Shown: positions 31,400 through 40,030, counted from the stretch's first letter. The stretch: DNA of 64,000 nucleotides from Aquabacterium sp. (GCA_023266355.1 JAHFQM010000001.1:1-64000), one strand, 5' to 3'. A program made the numbers and translations. The notes: a model not told the origin generated them from the letters alone.

Positions 31400-31886
31400 C
31401 GTGAAGCGTGGACCCGGCGGTCAGCGTGACCGGATCGGCCCCGATTCATGCGCCTGAGATCACCTAACAAGCGGGCGTGCTGCGAGCGTCGCCACTATGT
31501 GTATTGAACGTCCGCACAGTCGCGATACCGACGTTAGCTCTGCGCTTACTAGCTGACATCCAAGCCGCTACTGCTCTCCGATGCGAAAGTCAGCTTGATG
31601 GCGCTTAACGGAGGTTGATGCGCAGCCGGCGACCGGTTGCATTCGCTGCATATCAGCCACTGATCGACTAAGGGCAGCTTAAGGCTGGTTGCAGCCGTTC
31701 ACGTCTGGCCTGGTCGCTGTCGGCGATCGACCCAATCCAGTCTGTCGAGGAGTTGAGAAGCAGTCGCTGCCGACGGCGGCGACCGATGAAGATGCCCTGC
31801 GTTTCGGTGCCAGTCAGCGTCTTGCGGCCCGCGCGGACGAGCCTTTATCGGTGGGGATGCACCACAGATTCCACCCACCTGAAGTT
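31400..31886. other. 487-bp spacer between island modules
   Basis: No gene is supported. Frames crossing the region have no start signal or family look. A CCTAACAAGCGGG stretch near 31464 recalls the edge of an integron attC site, but no matching second arm was found. The region separates the ATPase module from the high-GC sulfite/ECF cluster and is probably an assembly seam. Confidence 0.4.
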
Positions 31887-32255
31887 TCACTTGGCACCCC
31901 CGCTGGCCTTCGACACGTAGAGCGCCAGCGCCGCAATCTCTGCTTCGGTGAGCTTGTCCTTGTACGAGGGCATCTGGCCCAGCCCGTTGCGCAGCGCCTT
32001 CGCCACGCGCGCAGCGTCGGGCTTCAACTCGTCCAGCACCGGGCCGACGGCGCCCTCGGCGCCCGCGGCCTGCAAGGTGTGGCAAACGGCGCACGACGGG
32101 ACGACGCCTTGCAGGAACAGCTTCTTCCCTAGCGCGAGTTGCGCGCTGTCGTCGGCCGCCAGCGCGGGTAGAACGGGCAGCGCCAGGCCGGCGACGAGCA
32201 CCGACGCGACCCTCATTGCATGCAACATGAAGCGCTGCTGGATGGTGCTGCGCAT
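31887..32255 (-). CDS. sorB: Monohaem cytochrome c subunit of sulfite dehydrogenase (SorB-like)
   Basis: 122 aa: a signal peptide (about 1-34, ending ALA), then a class I cytochrome c with CAVCH (Cys55-His59) and a downstream methionine ligand in GLGQMPSY. Periplasmic electron acceptor. It starts 2 bp after the sulfite oxidase-like gene, the pairing of SorA/SorB in Starkeya novella, where the cytochrome takes electrons from the molybdenum centre. The frame extending up to 32597 overlaps sorA and is rejected. Confidence 0.85.
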   Translation of the reverse strand: MRSTIQQRFMLHAMRVASVLVAGLALPVLPALAADDSAQLALGKKLFLQGVVPSCAVCHTLQAAGAEGAVGPVLDELKPDAARVAKALRNGLGQMPSYKDKLTEAEIAALALYVSKASGGAK

Positions 32256-32257
32256 GA

Positions 32258-33484
32258 TCAGGCCACCGTCACTTTCACGGCGTGGTCGGCCCAGCTCGTG
32301 TTGTTGTAGCCGCCGGCGTTTTCCATGCGCTGCTCGGGTTGCACGTTGCCTGCCGTGTCGGTGGCGCGGCTGGCCAGCGTGTGGCTGCCGGCCGGCAGCC
32401 TGGCCGGCAGCACGAACTGGCGCCAGGCATAGCGGCCGAGGTCGGGCCCGGTGAGCCGCGCGTCGCTCCAGGTCTTGCCGCCGTCCAGCGACACCTCGAC
32501 GCGCTTGATGCCGTTCATCCCGCCGAAGGCCACGCCCTGCACTTGCACCAGGCCGGCCCTCACGCCAGCTGCGTCGGGCGCGGGCGAGTTGATCCACGAC
32601 TTGACCGTCATCTCTTGCACCGACGGCTGGCTCGGGTCGCCTTTGCCGCCCGGCGGCGAGATGCGGTACCCGTGCGACATGATCTTCGCGTCCGTCTCCT
32701 TGGCCGTGAAGGCCAAGCGCTTGATGTACTTGATGTTGTTCACGCCGGTGTAGCCGGGCACGATCAGGCGCAGCGGGCCGCCGTGGGCCAGCGAGATCGG
32801 CACGCCGTTCATCTCCCAGGCCAGCAGCGCGTCAGCCATCGCGGCGGCCGGCACCGAGCGCTCGACGATGATGCTCAGCGGGTCCAGGCCTTCGGGCAGC
32901 TTCTCGCCGCCGGTGCCGGTCAGGTAACCGGCGCCCGGCACGACGCCGCCCAGCGCTTCGGCCACCACGCGCACCGGAACGCCGGTCCACATCACGCAAC
33001 CCGCCGCGCCCACCTGCCAGGGTGTGCCACTGGGCTTGCTGGGGAAGTAGCCGCGACCATTGCCCGAGCACTGCAGCACCATCGCGGTGGTCTCCACGCC
33101 CATCGTCTTCAGCTCGCGCAGCGTCAGCTTGCGCGGGGCCTTCACGCCTTCGATGGCCACTTCCCACGCGTCGCGGTCGGCCACGATGGAGGCGTCGGGC
33201 GCCGGCAGGTTGTTGCGGATGTAGAGCTGCTCGGCCGGCGTGATGACGCCACTGCCGAAGGCCGCGCGCTTGGTCTCGATGGTGGTGCTGCTGTGCACGA
33301 TGACGCTGGCCGGGTCTTTCCAGTTCACGTAGGCGGGCAGCGGCTTGGGCGTGGCGCTGGCCACTGGGGTTTCGCCAGCCGCGGCGGCACCGCGCGTGAA
33401 AGTGGCCAGGCCGGCCGCGGCCAGGGCGCTGGCGCTGCCGGCCAGCATCTGGCGCCGCGGCAGCGAGTTCAAGGTCTTGTTCAT
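32258..33484 (-). CDS. sorA: Sulfite oxidase-like molybdenum enzyme (SorA-like)
   Basis: 408 aa with a Tat signal (SLPRRQMLAG, Arg10-Arg11) and the sulfite-oxidase fold: a molybdopterin domain with the metal-ligating Cys139 in LQCSGNGRGYF, then a dimerisation domain (about 300-400). Periplasmic; expected to oxidise sulfite to sulfate and pass electrons to the cytochrome encoded next. Its start overlaps the stop of the upstream anti-sigma candidate (ATGA at 33481-33484). Co-transcribed with an ECF sigma factor from a GGAATG-N16-GCTC promoter. SoxC-type or methionine-sulfoxide-linked activity cannot be ruled out. Confidence 0.85.
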   Translation of the reverse strand: MNKTLNSLPRRQMLAGSASALAAAGLATFTRGAAAAGETPVASATPKPLPAYVNWKDPASVIVHSSTTIETKRAAFGSGVITPAEQLYIRNNLPAPDASIVADRDAWEVAIEGVKAPRKLTLRELKTMGVETTAMVLQCSGNGRGYFPSKPSGTPWQVGAAGCVMWTGVPVRVVAEALGGVVPGAGYLTGTGGEKLPEGLDPLSIIVERSVPAAAMADALLAWEMNGVPISLAHGGPLRLIVPGYTGVNNIKYIKRLAFTAKETDAKIMSHGYRISPPGGKGDPSQPSVQEMTVKSWINSPAPDAAGVRAGLVQVQGVAFGGMNGIKRVEVSLDGGKTWSDARLTGPDLGRYAWRQFVLPARLPAGSHTLASRATDTAGNVQPEQRMENAGGYNNTSWADHAVKVTVA

Positions 33485-34113
33485 CGGGTCTCCTTGGGGG
33501 TCGGTGTGGAATTCGGTGGGGACATGTCGGTGGCTGGACCGAACTGGCTTTGCGCCACGGCCAGGGCCTGCTTCTTCTGCGCCACCAGCACCAGCGGCTT
33601 GCCGTCGCGCGAGGTGATGACTTTCCAGTGCACGTTGCCCCACCAGCCGCTGCCCTCCGTCAGCGCCACCGCCTTGTCGAAGGCGAACACGGTGACCATG
33701 CCGCCCTTCTCGAAGAAGGTGGTGAGGTGGTAGACGAGGTGGCCGTCGATGTCGCAAGGCCGCATCAGCTGCGGGAAGCCGGGCACAACCTGTTGGCCGG
33801 CCAGCCCCAGGTGCTGCAGCAAGGGCGCGCTGGCCATGAAGGTGCCGCGCAGCGTGCGCTCGAAGTATTCGTGTTCGATGGCGCCGCGCACGAGTTCTGG
33901 CGGGCGCATGGCCAGCACGGCGCCGGTGCCGCTGCCTGCCAGCAGCAGGCCCAGCACGGCGCGCTGGAAGCTGCGCCGCGCCATTAGCGGCTGCGCCTTG
34001 CGGTACAAGTGCGGCGGGGCGTCGATGGGCTCGAAGGCCAGCGCCAGTTCGGCGCGCGTGCGCAAGTCGAACGCGCTGTCGGGCAACTCGGGCGGCCGGA
34101 GTTCGCGCTTCAT
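33481..34113 (-). CDS. Putative membrane anti-sigma factor of ECF-2
   Basis: 210 aa with a cytosolic N-terminus (about 1-45), one transmembrane helix (about 51-70) and a periplasmic domain ending in a proline-rich tail. Its start overlaps the stop of the ECF sigma gene (ATGA at 34110-34113). Position and topology fit an anti-sigma factor (compare DUF3379-type partners of RpoE-like factors), although no zinc-binding HxxxCxxC motif is seen. The periplasmic part (HLVYHLTTFFEKGGMVTVFAF) may sense the stress. Function is inferred from context. Confidence 0.6.
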   Translation of the reverse strand: MKRELRPPELPDSAFDLRTRAELALAFEPIDAPPHLYRKAQPLMARRSFQRAVLGLLLAGSGTGAVLAMRPPELVRGAIEHEYFERTLRGTFMASAPLLQHLGLAGQQVVPGFPQLMRPCDIDGHLVYHLTTFFEKGGMVTVFAFDKAVALTEGSGWWGNVHWKVITSRDGKPLVLVAQKKQALAVAQSQFGPATDMSPPNSTPTPKETR

Positions 34114-34643
34114 GACGGGGTCTTCCGCAAGGGCGTGACCTGGGCGCCGCCGGGTGCCCGCACTGGCACGCCCATCACCTGCTTCAGCGCGTCGCGCGCG
34201 CGAGCCAGGCGCGACAGCACGGTGCCGGGCGCAATCTCCAGCGCCTCGGCCATCTGCGCGGTGGGCATGTCGTCGAAATAGAACAGCACCAGCACCTCGC
34301 GGTGGATGGGCGCCAGCCGCGCGAGCGCCTTGACCACGTCCAGCTTGTCGTCCAGCCCGGCGTCGGGGGCGGCCTGCTCGGGCTGCTCGTCGTCGTCCAG
34401 CGACTGCATGCCCGGCGCGGCCTGGCGGAAGGCGGCGCGCCGCATGATCTGGAACAGCCAGGCCCGCGCCAAGGCCGCATCGCGCAACTGCTCGCGGTGC
34501 TTCCAGGCGTTGGCAAAACAGTCCTGCACCACGTCTTCGGCGATGTCACGCGAGCCCGTCAGCGCCCAGGCGCTGCGCAGCAGGAAGCGGTAATGGTCCC
34601 GCACCCATTGGTTGTAGCGGGACTCGGCAGACTGGAACAGCAT
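34110..34643 (-). CDS. ECF sigma factor 2 (sulfite operon)
   Basis: 177-aa group-4 sigma70 factor: region 2 (about 10-75, DIAEDVVQDCFANAWKH and ARAWLFQIMRR) and region 4 (about 115-165, LAPIHREVLVLFYFDDMPTAQMAEAL). The ATG at 34643 is chosen: the promoter -10 box lies at 34653-34656, so the GTG at 34652 would precede the transcript and the message is nearly leaderless. First gene of the operon sigma, anti-sigma, sorA, sorB, and probably self-activated. Confidence 0.9.
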   Translation of the reverse strand: MLFQSAESRYNQWVRDHYRFLLRSAWALTGSRDIAEDVVQDCFANAWKHREQLRDAALARAWLFQIMRRAAFRQAAPGMQSLDDDEQPEQAAPDAGLDDKLDVVKALARLAPIHREVLVLFYFDDMPTAQMAEALEIAPGTVLSRLARARDALKQVMGVPVRAPGGAQVTPLRKTPS

Positions 34644-34652
34644 GGTGATCAA

Positions 34653-34678
34653 GAGCGGACAGCGCTGCGGTTCATTCC
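34653..34678 (-). promoter_or_regulatory. ECF promoter class B, before ECF-2 operon
   Basis: Reading the minus strand: GGAATG (34678-34673), 16 bp, GCTC (34656-34653). The ten bases ATGGAATGAA are shared with the promoter at 36560-36585. It would make the sulfite operon self-activating. Confidence 0.6.
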
Positions 34679-34713
34679 ATCGCCATCGTCAGTGCTTACC
34701 CTCAGGCTGGGCA

Positions 34714-35076
34714 TCACGGCCCGCGCGTGCCACCCAGCGATGGAAATTCGGCTGCCGAACCCGCGCTAGAGCGCTGCTGCAAGGCCGCCAGCCGCCGCGT
34801 CATGCTCTCGATCTCGATGGTCTGGCCGGCGATGATCTCCTCCGCCAGTTGCCGCGTGGCCGGGTCGCGGCCGTGCTGCAGCACCAGCCGCGCCATGTCG
34901 ACGGCGCCGGCGTGGTGCGGAATCATCATCGCCAGGAAGTCGATGTCGGCCTGGCCCACGAAGCCCGGGCCGTGCATGTCTTGCATCATGCGGGCCATCG
35001 AAGCGTCCATCTCGCGCTCGAAGGCACTGACTCCATGTTGGGCGTGTCCGCCCCTCATGCCCTTCATGCCCTTCAT
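34714..35076 (-). CDS. DUF305 protein without a visible signal peptide
   Basis: 120-aa DUF305 (ferritin-like helical) protein with the hallmark DIDFLAMMIPHHAGAVDMARL at about residues 47-67. Most DUF305 proteins are exported and linked to metal handling. Here the N-terminus is only a Met/Gly/Lys/His-rich stretch, and the start overlaps the stop of the beta-propeller gene (ATGA at 35073-35076), so no export signal can be added upstream. It may be cytosolic or have lost its signal. Operon partner of the beta-propeller protein. Confidence 0.8.
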   Translation of the reverse strand: MKGMKGMRGGHAQHGVSAFEREMDASMARMMQDMHGPGFVGQADIDFLAMMIPHHAGAVDMARLVLQHGRDPATRQLAEEIIAGQTIEIESMTRRLAALQQRSSAGSAAEFPSLGGTRGP

Positions 35077-36458
35077 GCAGTCTGCCCCTTGGCACCCACG
35101 CGCACGTAGACCAGGTTGATGCTCTTCTTGTTGCGCAGCGCTCCGGAAGGCAGGGTCAGGTTGCCCAGCGGAATCTGCGCGATGAAGACCGGCTTCAGCG
35201 GGTCGCTGACGTCGAAGGCGCTGCACACCGTCTGGCCGGCGTTGGGCGTGCCGGGCAGTTCGTCCTGCTCGTGCGCCACGTAGAGCAGCGTGTTCTCGGG
35301 GTTGGTCCACAGCCCGTGCGATTCGCGGCCGTGGCTGAAGAAGGTGCCGACCACCTTGCGCTGGCCGCTGGCTGCGCTGCGGTCGATGATGGCGATGGGG
35401 CTGGAGGCGACGCCGCCGGGGCCCCCGTCGTCGATGCGCGCCAGGCTGGCATAGACCACGCTGCCGCGCGCGTTGCTGACGAACTCGACGTGGTTGGGCC
35501 GCGCGCCCATGCCCAGCGGCACGCTGTCAATGAGGTCGAAACCGCCCCGCGTCGAGCGAGAAGACAGCGCATCGGCCAGCTTGTGCGAGAACCACACCTC
35601 GGCGCCGTCGGGCGTGGTCTTCATGAAGGGCGTGAAGCCGGGCTTGTCCTGCGCACTGATGTCCAGTGTCGTCACGCGCTGCGGCTGGCTGTGGCCATCG
35701 GCGCCCGGGTTGACACGGAACACGTCGACCTGCGACACCTTCTGGCTGGCCACGAAGGCCAGCGTGCCTTCGCGGTTGAACCATACCTGGGCCGGGCCGT
35801 TGATCGTCGGCAGGAACTGGCGGATGGCCGTCGAACCTGTGTTGTCGGTGCCCTTCAACTGACGCAGGGCGAGTTCGACGTTGACGATGGCGATGCGGTC
35901 TTCCCCGCGCAGCGTCACCCAAAGCTCCTTGCCGTTGCGCGTGAAGGTGGGCTCGTGCGGTTCGCGGCCCAGCAGCAGCCCGCTGCTCAGGCGTTCGGGG
36001 TTGGTCGTCATGCCAGCGGCCGGGTTGGGCGTGTTGCCGATGACGCGGCGCTGCTCGGCGTCGACGAGGTAGATGTTGCTCGAGCCGCGCCCGCTGGTGG
36101 CCAGCAGCCGGCCGTCGGGCGACGGCACCGCGCCGTGGGCGTCGATGCAGCCGTGGTACAGCGGCTTGTGGATCATCGCCGCGTGCGTCGGCGCCACGCC
36201 GGCGGTGACATAGCGGAAGGGCGGCCGCGGGTCTTCGTCGAAGCTGGTCAGGTTGATGGTGCTCTCGACGGTGTTGGTCCTGGGGTCGATCACGACCAGC
36301 GTGTTGGAGTCTTCGTTGGTGATGAAGACGCGGTCGCGCGGGTCGATGCCGGTGGCGGCGGCGGCGCTGGACGGCGCCTGGGCTTGCGCTGCGGGCAGCG
36401 CGCTGGCGGCTGCGGCGGCCAGCGAGTATTTGAGGATGTCGCGACGTTGGGTGGTCAT
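35073..36458 (-). CDS. Tat-exported YVTN/YncE-like beta-propeller protein
   Basis: 461 aa. The N-terminus MTTQRRDILKYSLAAAAASALPAAQA is a twin-arginine signal (Arg5-Arg6). The mature protein is a seven-bladed-type propeller with repeated VFITNEDSNTLVVIDPRTN-like blades. Such proteins bind ligands or act as scaffolds in the periplasm; some are linked to metal or quinohaem proteins. A class B ECF promoter (36560-36585) precedes it, so it probably belongs to the ECF-2 regulon with sorAB. Ligand unknown. Confidence 0.8.
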   Translation of the reverse strand: MTTQRRDILKYSLAAAAASALPAAQAQAPSSAAAATGIDPRDRVFITNEDSNTLVVIDPRTNTVESTINLTSFDEDPRPPFRYVTAGVAPTHAAMIHKPLYHGCIDAHGAVPSPDGRLLATSGRGSSNIYLVDAEQRRVIGNTPNPAAGMTTNPERLSSGLLLGREPHEPTFTRNGKELWVTLRGEDRIAIVNVELALRQLKGTDNTGSTAIRQFLPTINGPAQVWFNREGTLAFVASQKVSQVDVFRVNPGADGHSQPQRVTTLDISAQDKPGFTPFMKTTPDGAEVWFSHKLADALSSRSTRGGFDLIDSVPLGMGARPNHVEFVSNARGSVVYASLARIDDGGPGGVASSPIAIIDRSAASGQRKVVGTFFSHGRESHGLWTNPENTLLYVAHEQDELPGTPNAGQTVCSAFDVSDPLKPVFIAQIPLGNLTLPSGALRNKKSINLVYVRVGAKGQTA

Positions 36459-36559
36459 GGGTGCTTTCTTTGTTCAGTGCAAAGGTGGACTGGGGCCTGT
36501 GACGCGCGACCTTGCACCCAACGAAGGGCTGTGTCGGTGCGTCAGGCGCTCGCAGCAAA

Positions 36560-36585
36560 GAGCGCGCTTCAGGCCAATTCATTCC
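36560..36585 (-). promoter_or_regulatory. ECF promoter class B, before the Tat beta-propeller operon
   Basis: Reading the minus strand: GGAATG (36585-36580), 16 bp, GCTC (36563-36560), with the same ATGGAATGAA core as the site at 34653-34678. It leaves a leader of about 95 nt. Confidence 0.6.
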
Positions 36586-36628
36586 ATGGCGGTGCAAACC
36601 GCCTGCGCTGCGGGACTTGCCGTGGCCT

Positions 36629-37555
36629 TCAGCGCGGTGCGCCCAGCTGTTGGTAGACCTCGGCCGACACCCGCGCCAGCACGCTGCGGTCGGCGTCGGA
36701 CGACAGCGCATAGCCGAAGGGCCCGTCGACCCAATAGAACACGTTGACGGCGCCTTCCTGCGCGAAGCGGAAGGCGGTGTCAGCGTTCTTCGCACCCGGT
36801 TTCGCATCCGGTTTCGCGGCCCCGCCCGAGCCCGCGGCGCTGCCCACGTCAGCGACGTCATTGGACACGTACAGCGTCAGCTTGCTGCCCTGCTCGTTGC
36901 GGTACATGAACTGAGCCACCGGCCCCTGGCCACCTGGCAGCAGGCGCCCGCCTTCCAGCGTGTAGCCCTGCGCCTGCAGGTGCGGCGGTTTCATCGGCGC
37001 GCCCATGCGCTTGGACAGCCAGGCCACGAGCTGGTCTTCGTGCGCGGCGTCCACTTCCACGGGCCGGCGCACATCGGGGCTGTAGACCGCGTGCGCGACG
37101 GCGGCACGCTGCGCGAAGCCACCCGCAGACACCAAAGTCAAACCACCTGGGGCCGGTTGCACAGCCGCCATGCGGGCTGCATCGTCACCGGCTGTTCCAG
37201 GTCCGACGCCGCGCAGCCCCCAGCCCGTGGCGCCGCTGATGACGGCGATAGCCAGCCCGGCGGCCAAGCGCTGCAGGTACCAAGGCGTCGGCGATACGGC
37301 GCGCGGGCGCGCCGACTTCAGCAGGCGTTGCGGCGGCTGCTCGTCCAGCACGGGGTCGAACAGGGCGTGCAGCTCGCGCTTCTGCGCACGGTAGGCCTCG
37401 ACGCGCTGCGCATCGTCGGGGCGCGCGGCCAGGTAGGCGGCGATCTCGGCCTCACGCTCTGCGGGCAGACGGCCATCGACAAACGCATGCAGCTCGGCCT
37501 CGGTGACCGGGGGGGTGGGCGGGAGGGTGGGCGGCGATGGGCGATCGGTACTCAT
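36629..37555 (-). CDS. Transmembrane anti-sigma factor of ECF-1
   Basis: 308 aa. An N-terminal anti-sigma-type helical segment (TEAELHAFVDGRLPAEREAEIAAYLA, about residues 18-43) is followed by one transmembrane helix (about 93-115) and a large periplasmic domain (about 116-308). It lies 19 bp after an ECF sigma gene, the usual sigma/anti-sigma arrangement. No zinc motif. The periplasmic part could read envelope redox or sulfur stress; this is inference. Complete. Confidence 0.85.
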   Translation of the reverse strand: MSTDRPSPPTLPPTPPVTEAELHAFVDGRLPAEREAEIAAYLAARPDDAQRVEAYRAQKRELHALFDPVLDEQPPQRLLKSARPRAVSPTPWYLQRLAAGLAIAVISGATGWGLRGVGPGTAGDDAARMAAVQPAPGGLTLVSAGGFAQRAAVAHAVYSPDVRRPVEVDAAHEDQLVAWLSKRMGAPMKPPHLQAQGYTLEGGRLLPGGQGPVAQFMYRNEQGSKLTLYVSNDVADVGSAAGSGGAAKPDAKPGAKNADTAFRFAQEGAVNVFYWVDGPFGYALSSDADRSVLARVSAEVYQQLGAPR

Positions 37556-37574
37556 AGGGTGCTTCGCAATGCAT

Positions 37575-38078
37575 TCATTTGACGACCTTCAGCCGCACGG
37601 GTTCGGCACGACCTTCCATCAGGCCGCGCAGGCGCTCACGGCCGCGCGACAAGCGCGACATCACCGTGCCGATGGGAATGCCCAGGGCCTGCGCCACGTC
37701 GGCATAGGCCATGTCTTCCAGCGCCACCAGCAGCAGCACTTCCTTCTGCTCGACGGGCAGCAGGTCCAGCGCGGCCTGCAGGTCCAGCACCGCCAACCTG
37801 TCGCCTTGCGTCGGCATCACCGGCACCTCGGGGGTGTCATCGTCCATGGTCACGGTGTGCAGCCTGGGCCGGCGCACGCCATCGACGTGCAGGTTGTGCA
37901 TGATGCTGAAGAGCCAGGCGCGCATGTCCGCCACGCCGCCCCACAGGCCCGACTTGGCCCAGGCCCGCTCCAGCGTGTCCTGCACCAGGTCGTCGGCGTC
38001 GTCACGGTTGTTCACCAGCGCCCGGGAATAGCGGCGCAGGCGCGGCACCCAGCTCAGCAGTTGATGGTCGTCGTTCAT
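37575..38078 (-). CDS. ECF sigma factor 1
   Basis: 167-aa group-4 sigma factor. Region 2 (RDDADDLVQDTLERAWAK, MRAWLFSIMHN) lies at about residues 20-70, and region 4 (LPVEQKEVLLLVALEDMAYADVAQALGIPIGTVMSRLSRGRERL) at about 105-150. The ATG of MNDDHQLL is taken; the frame upstream runs into the lipoprotein gene. It lies 62 bp downstream of that lipoprotein gene, which carries a class A promoter, so the lipoprotein, sigma and anti-sigma genes are probably one self-activated operon. Confidence 0.92.
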   Translation of the reverse strand: MNDDHQLLSWVPRLRRYSRALVNNRDDADDLVQDTLERAWAKSGLWGGVADMRAWLFSIMHNLHVDGVRRPRLHTVTMDDDTPEVPVMPTQGDRLAVLDLQAALDLLPVEQKEVLLLVALEDMAYADVAQALGIPIGTVMSRLSRGRERLRGLMEGRAEPVRLKVVK

Positions 38079-38139
38079 CAAGATGTTGAAGATGGGGTGA
38101 GCCCGCGCGAAGCTGGGTGTGCAGGCGGGTGTACAGGCG

Positions 38140-38532
38140 TCATTCCTTGATGATATGCCAGACCTGTTTGAAGTTGTCGCCGCTGCGGTCGCCGGCCTTC
38201 TGGTCGGCCTTGTAGGTGTACACCGGCTTGCCCTTGTAGGCCCACTGGCGTGACCCATCGTCGCGAGTGACGATGCTGTAGGCACCCGTGGTCCGGTCGG
38301 TGGCGGTGGCCATCATCGGCGGCCAGAGCGCGGCGCAGCCGCCGTTGCAGGCGCTCTTGCCGCTGTTCGCCACGTCCTGGTCGAAGGTGTAGAGGGTCAT
38401 GCCAGCGGGTGTGACGAGCGCGCCGCCAGACAACATGGCGGGCGCCTTGGCAGGCGGCTCGACCATGTTGGCACAGCCGGCAGTGACCAAAAAAGTTGCC
38501 GCAGATGCGGCGATGGCGAGGGTTTTGAACAT
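38140..38532 (-). CDS. COG4315-type lipoprotein
   Basis: 130-aa lipoprotein with signal peptide and lipobox VTAG-Cys20. The mature chain has the repeat signature of COG4315 secreted proteins (MTLYTFDQDVANSGKSACNGGCAALWPP, then YKGKPVYTYKADQKAGDRSGDNF). Members are small periplasmic proteins of unknown role, often induced by oxidative or envelope stress. It heads the operon with ECF-1 and its anti-sigma factor behind a GGAATA-N16-CGTC promoter. Confidence 0.88.
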   Translation of the reverse strand: MFKTLAIAASAATFLVTAGCANMVEPPAKAPAMLSGGALVTPAGMTLYTFDQDVANSGKSACNGGCAALWPPMMATATDRTTGAYSIVTRDDGSRQWAYKGKPVYTYKADQKAGDRSGDNFKQVWHIIKE

Positions 38533-38597
38533 GGGAAGCTCCGTGGAGGTGGTGGCGGATCGGGCAGCGTGGGTGAGATGTTGCTCACATCGGGGCA

Positions 38598-38623
38598 GAC
38601 GGCACGCTCAGGCCTTTTATTCC
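38598..38623 (-). promoter_or_regulatory. ECF promoter class A, before lipoprotein-ECF-1 operon
   Basis: Reading the minus strand: GGAATA (38623-38618), 16 bp, CGTC (38601-38598). It also shares CGTCTGCCC with the site at 40708-40733. Self-activation of ECF-1 is the simplest reading. Confidence 0.65.
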
Positions 38624-38726
38624 GCAGGCGTGAAAAAAGATGGGGTGTTGGTTGTGCAGGGTGGCAGGCTGCCGCTGCCCTGTGCGTCCAGCGCGGCTCC
38701 ATGGTCGGAGCCGCGCGGCCTCGTTC

Positions 38727-39977
38727 TCAGGGTGCGGGCGTCAGGTTTTGGCCGTTCTCGACCGGGCTGATGCCCACGACGTGGCTGACGCTGCGGGTGC
38801 GGTTGGCGTTGTCGGTGACCCGGGCGGTGATCGTGACCGAACGCTTGCCCGCAGGCATCAGGAGCGATCCCCCCACCACCCAATCGGCCGTCGTCACGAC
38901 ATAGCCGTCAGCGTCCAGCTCGCTGCCGGCAACGTTGAAGATCGGCGCCAGGTTCGAGCCCGCCGGCACCACGTTGCCGTTGGGCTGACGCAAGGGCACG
39001 TCGAAGGTCACGTTCAGACCCGGGAAATTGCGGTTCGTGCCGTTGCTGGGATGCGTGATCGGGTTCTGGATCTGGCTGCCATCCAGGATGGTTCCCAACA
39101 CCGAGCGGGCCGCCGTGCCTTGGCCGTTTTCGCTGACGCCGATGCCGTGACGCGAGCGGTCCAGCGCCGCCACTTGAATGAAGAACAGCGATGCATTCGC
39201 AGGCGGCGTCGGATTGCCGGTTTGCGGCCCAGGTGACACACGCGACGGCACGCGGGGCGCAATCATCGTCACCTCCGGTCCGTCCGCGTCGTCGATGCCG
39301 TCATCGAACACATCGATCGGAAGGGGCGTCAGTGCCTGCCCCGATGTGATACCGCCGCGCAGCACCGCCATCGAGACCCGGTCGAATCCGATCCGACCGG
39401 CGGTGTCGACCACGGCGGTGGTGATGTTGAAGCGGTTCGTGTCGAGCGGCAGCGATTCAAGCACGTGCCAGCCCAGCCACAGCGTCACGCCCGCGCCCGG
39501 CGTGTCGTCGGTGCCCAGGATGTTGAAGAGGTTCGCCAGGTTGGTGTTCTTCGGGATCACGCCACCGTCGGGCTTGACGAGGTCGGTGTCGAGGAAGACA
39601 TAGAGGCCCGGAATGTTCGGGTTGACCTGGCCGAGCAGCGCGGTGTTTCTGATGTTGAGCGATTCTTTCGCGGCGATCGGTGTCGCGTCGCGCGTGACGA
39701 CCTCGATGTTCAACACGAAGCCGGTGCCATTCACGCTGCCTGCGCCAATGCGGCCTTCGCCCGGCACGATCTGCGAATCCGCCAGCGGCGAGACGATGCG
39801 TGCGATCGGTGCGAGGTCGCCGCGTGCGCCCATGCCGTCCCGTATCTTGATGATGTTCGGATACGTCAGGGATTCAGCGCCGTCTGCAGCGTGGCCGGGC
39901 AGTGAAGCAAGGCCTGCCGCGGCCGCGAGGGCAGCATGCATCAGCACGGCCGAAAATTTGGAAAGCGGGTGTCGCAT
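38727..39977 (-). CDS. Secreted protein of unknown function, 416 aa
   Basis: 416 aa from the ATG of MRHPLSKF, with a Sec signal peptide (about 1-31, ending GHA). The mature part is beta-rich and Asn/Gly-rich with no recognised domain. Two weakly similar halves mention a hinge-like V(I)PKNTNLANLFNILG and VVPAGSNLAPIFNVAG, suggesting an internal duplication of an extracellular beta domain. A class A ECF promoter lies 54 bp upstream. Likely a periplasmic or surface protein of the ECF-1 regulon. Confidence 0.65.
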   Translation of the reverse strand: MRHPLSKFSAVLMHAALAAAAGLASLPGHAADGAESLTYPNIIKIRDGMGARGDLAPIARIVSPLADSQIVPGEGRIGAGSVNGTGFVLNIEVVTRDATPIAAKESLNIRNTALLGQVNPNIPGLYVFLDTDLVKPDGGVIPKNTNLANLFNILGTDDTPGAGVTLWLGWHVLESLPLDTNRFNITTAVVDTAGRIGFDRVSMAVLRGGITSGQALTPLPIDVFDDGIDDADGPEVTMIAPRVPSRVSPGPQTGNPTPPANASLFFIQVAALDRSRHGIGVSENGQGTAARSVLGTILDGSQIQNPITHPSNGTNRNFPGLNVTFDVPLRQPNGNVVPAGSNLAPIFNVAGSELDADGYVVTTADWVVGGSLLMPAGKRSVTITARVTDNANRTRSVSHVVGISPVENGQNLTPAP

Positions 39978-40030
39978 GGGGAACTCCTGGGGGGATGGGT
40001 GAGCAGTGGCTCGACCACTGCAAACGGGTA

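Noticed and set aside
31464..31540. Possible integron attC site near the CCTAACAAGCGGG stretch
   Set aside because: No convincing complementary GTTRRRY arm at a proper distance and no integron integrase in the window.
31699..32094. 131-codon minus-strand frame across the spacer and sorB
   Set aside because: It is a shifted reading of the cytochrome gene continued into non-coding DNA.
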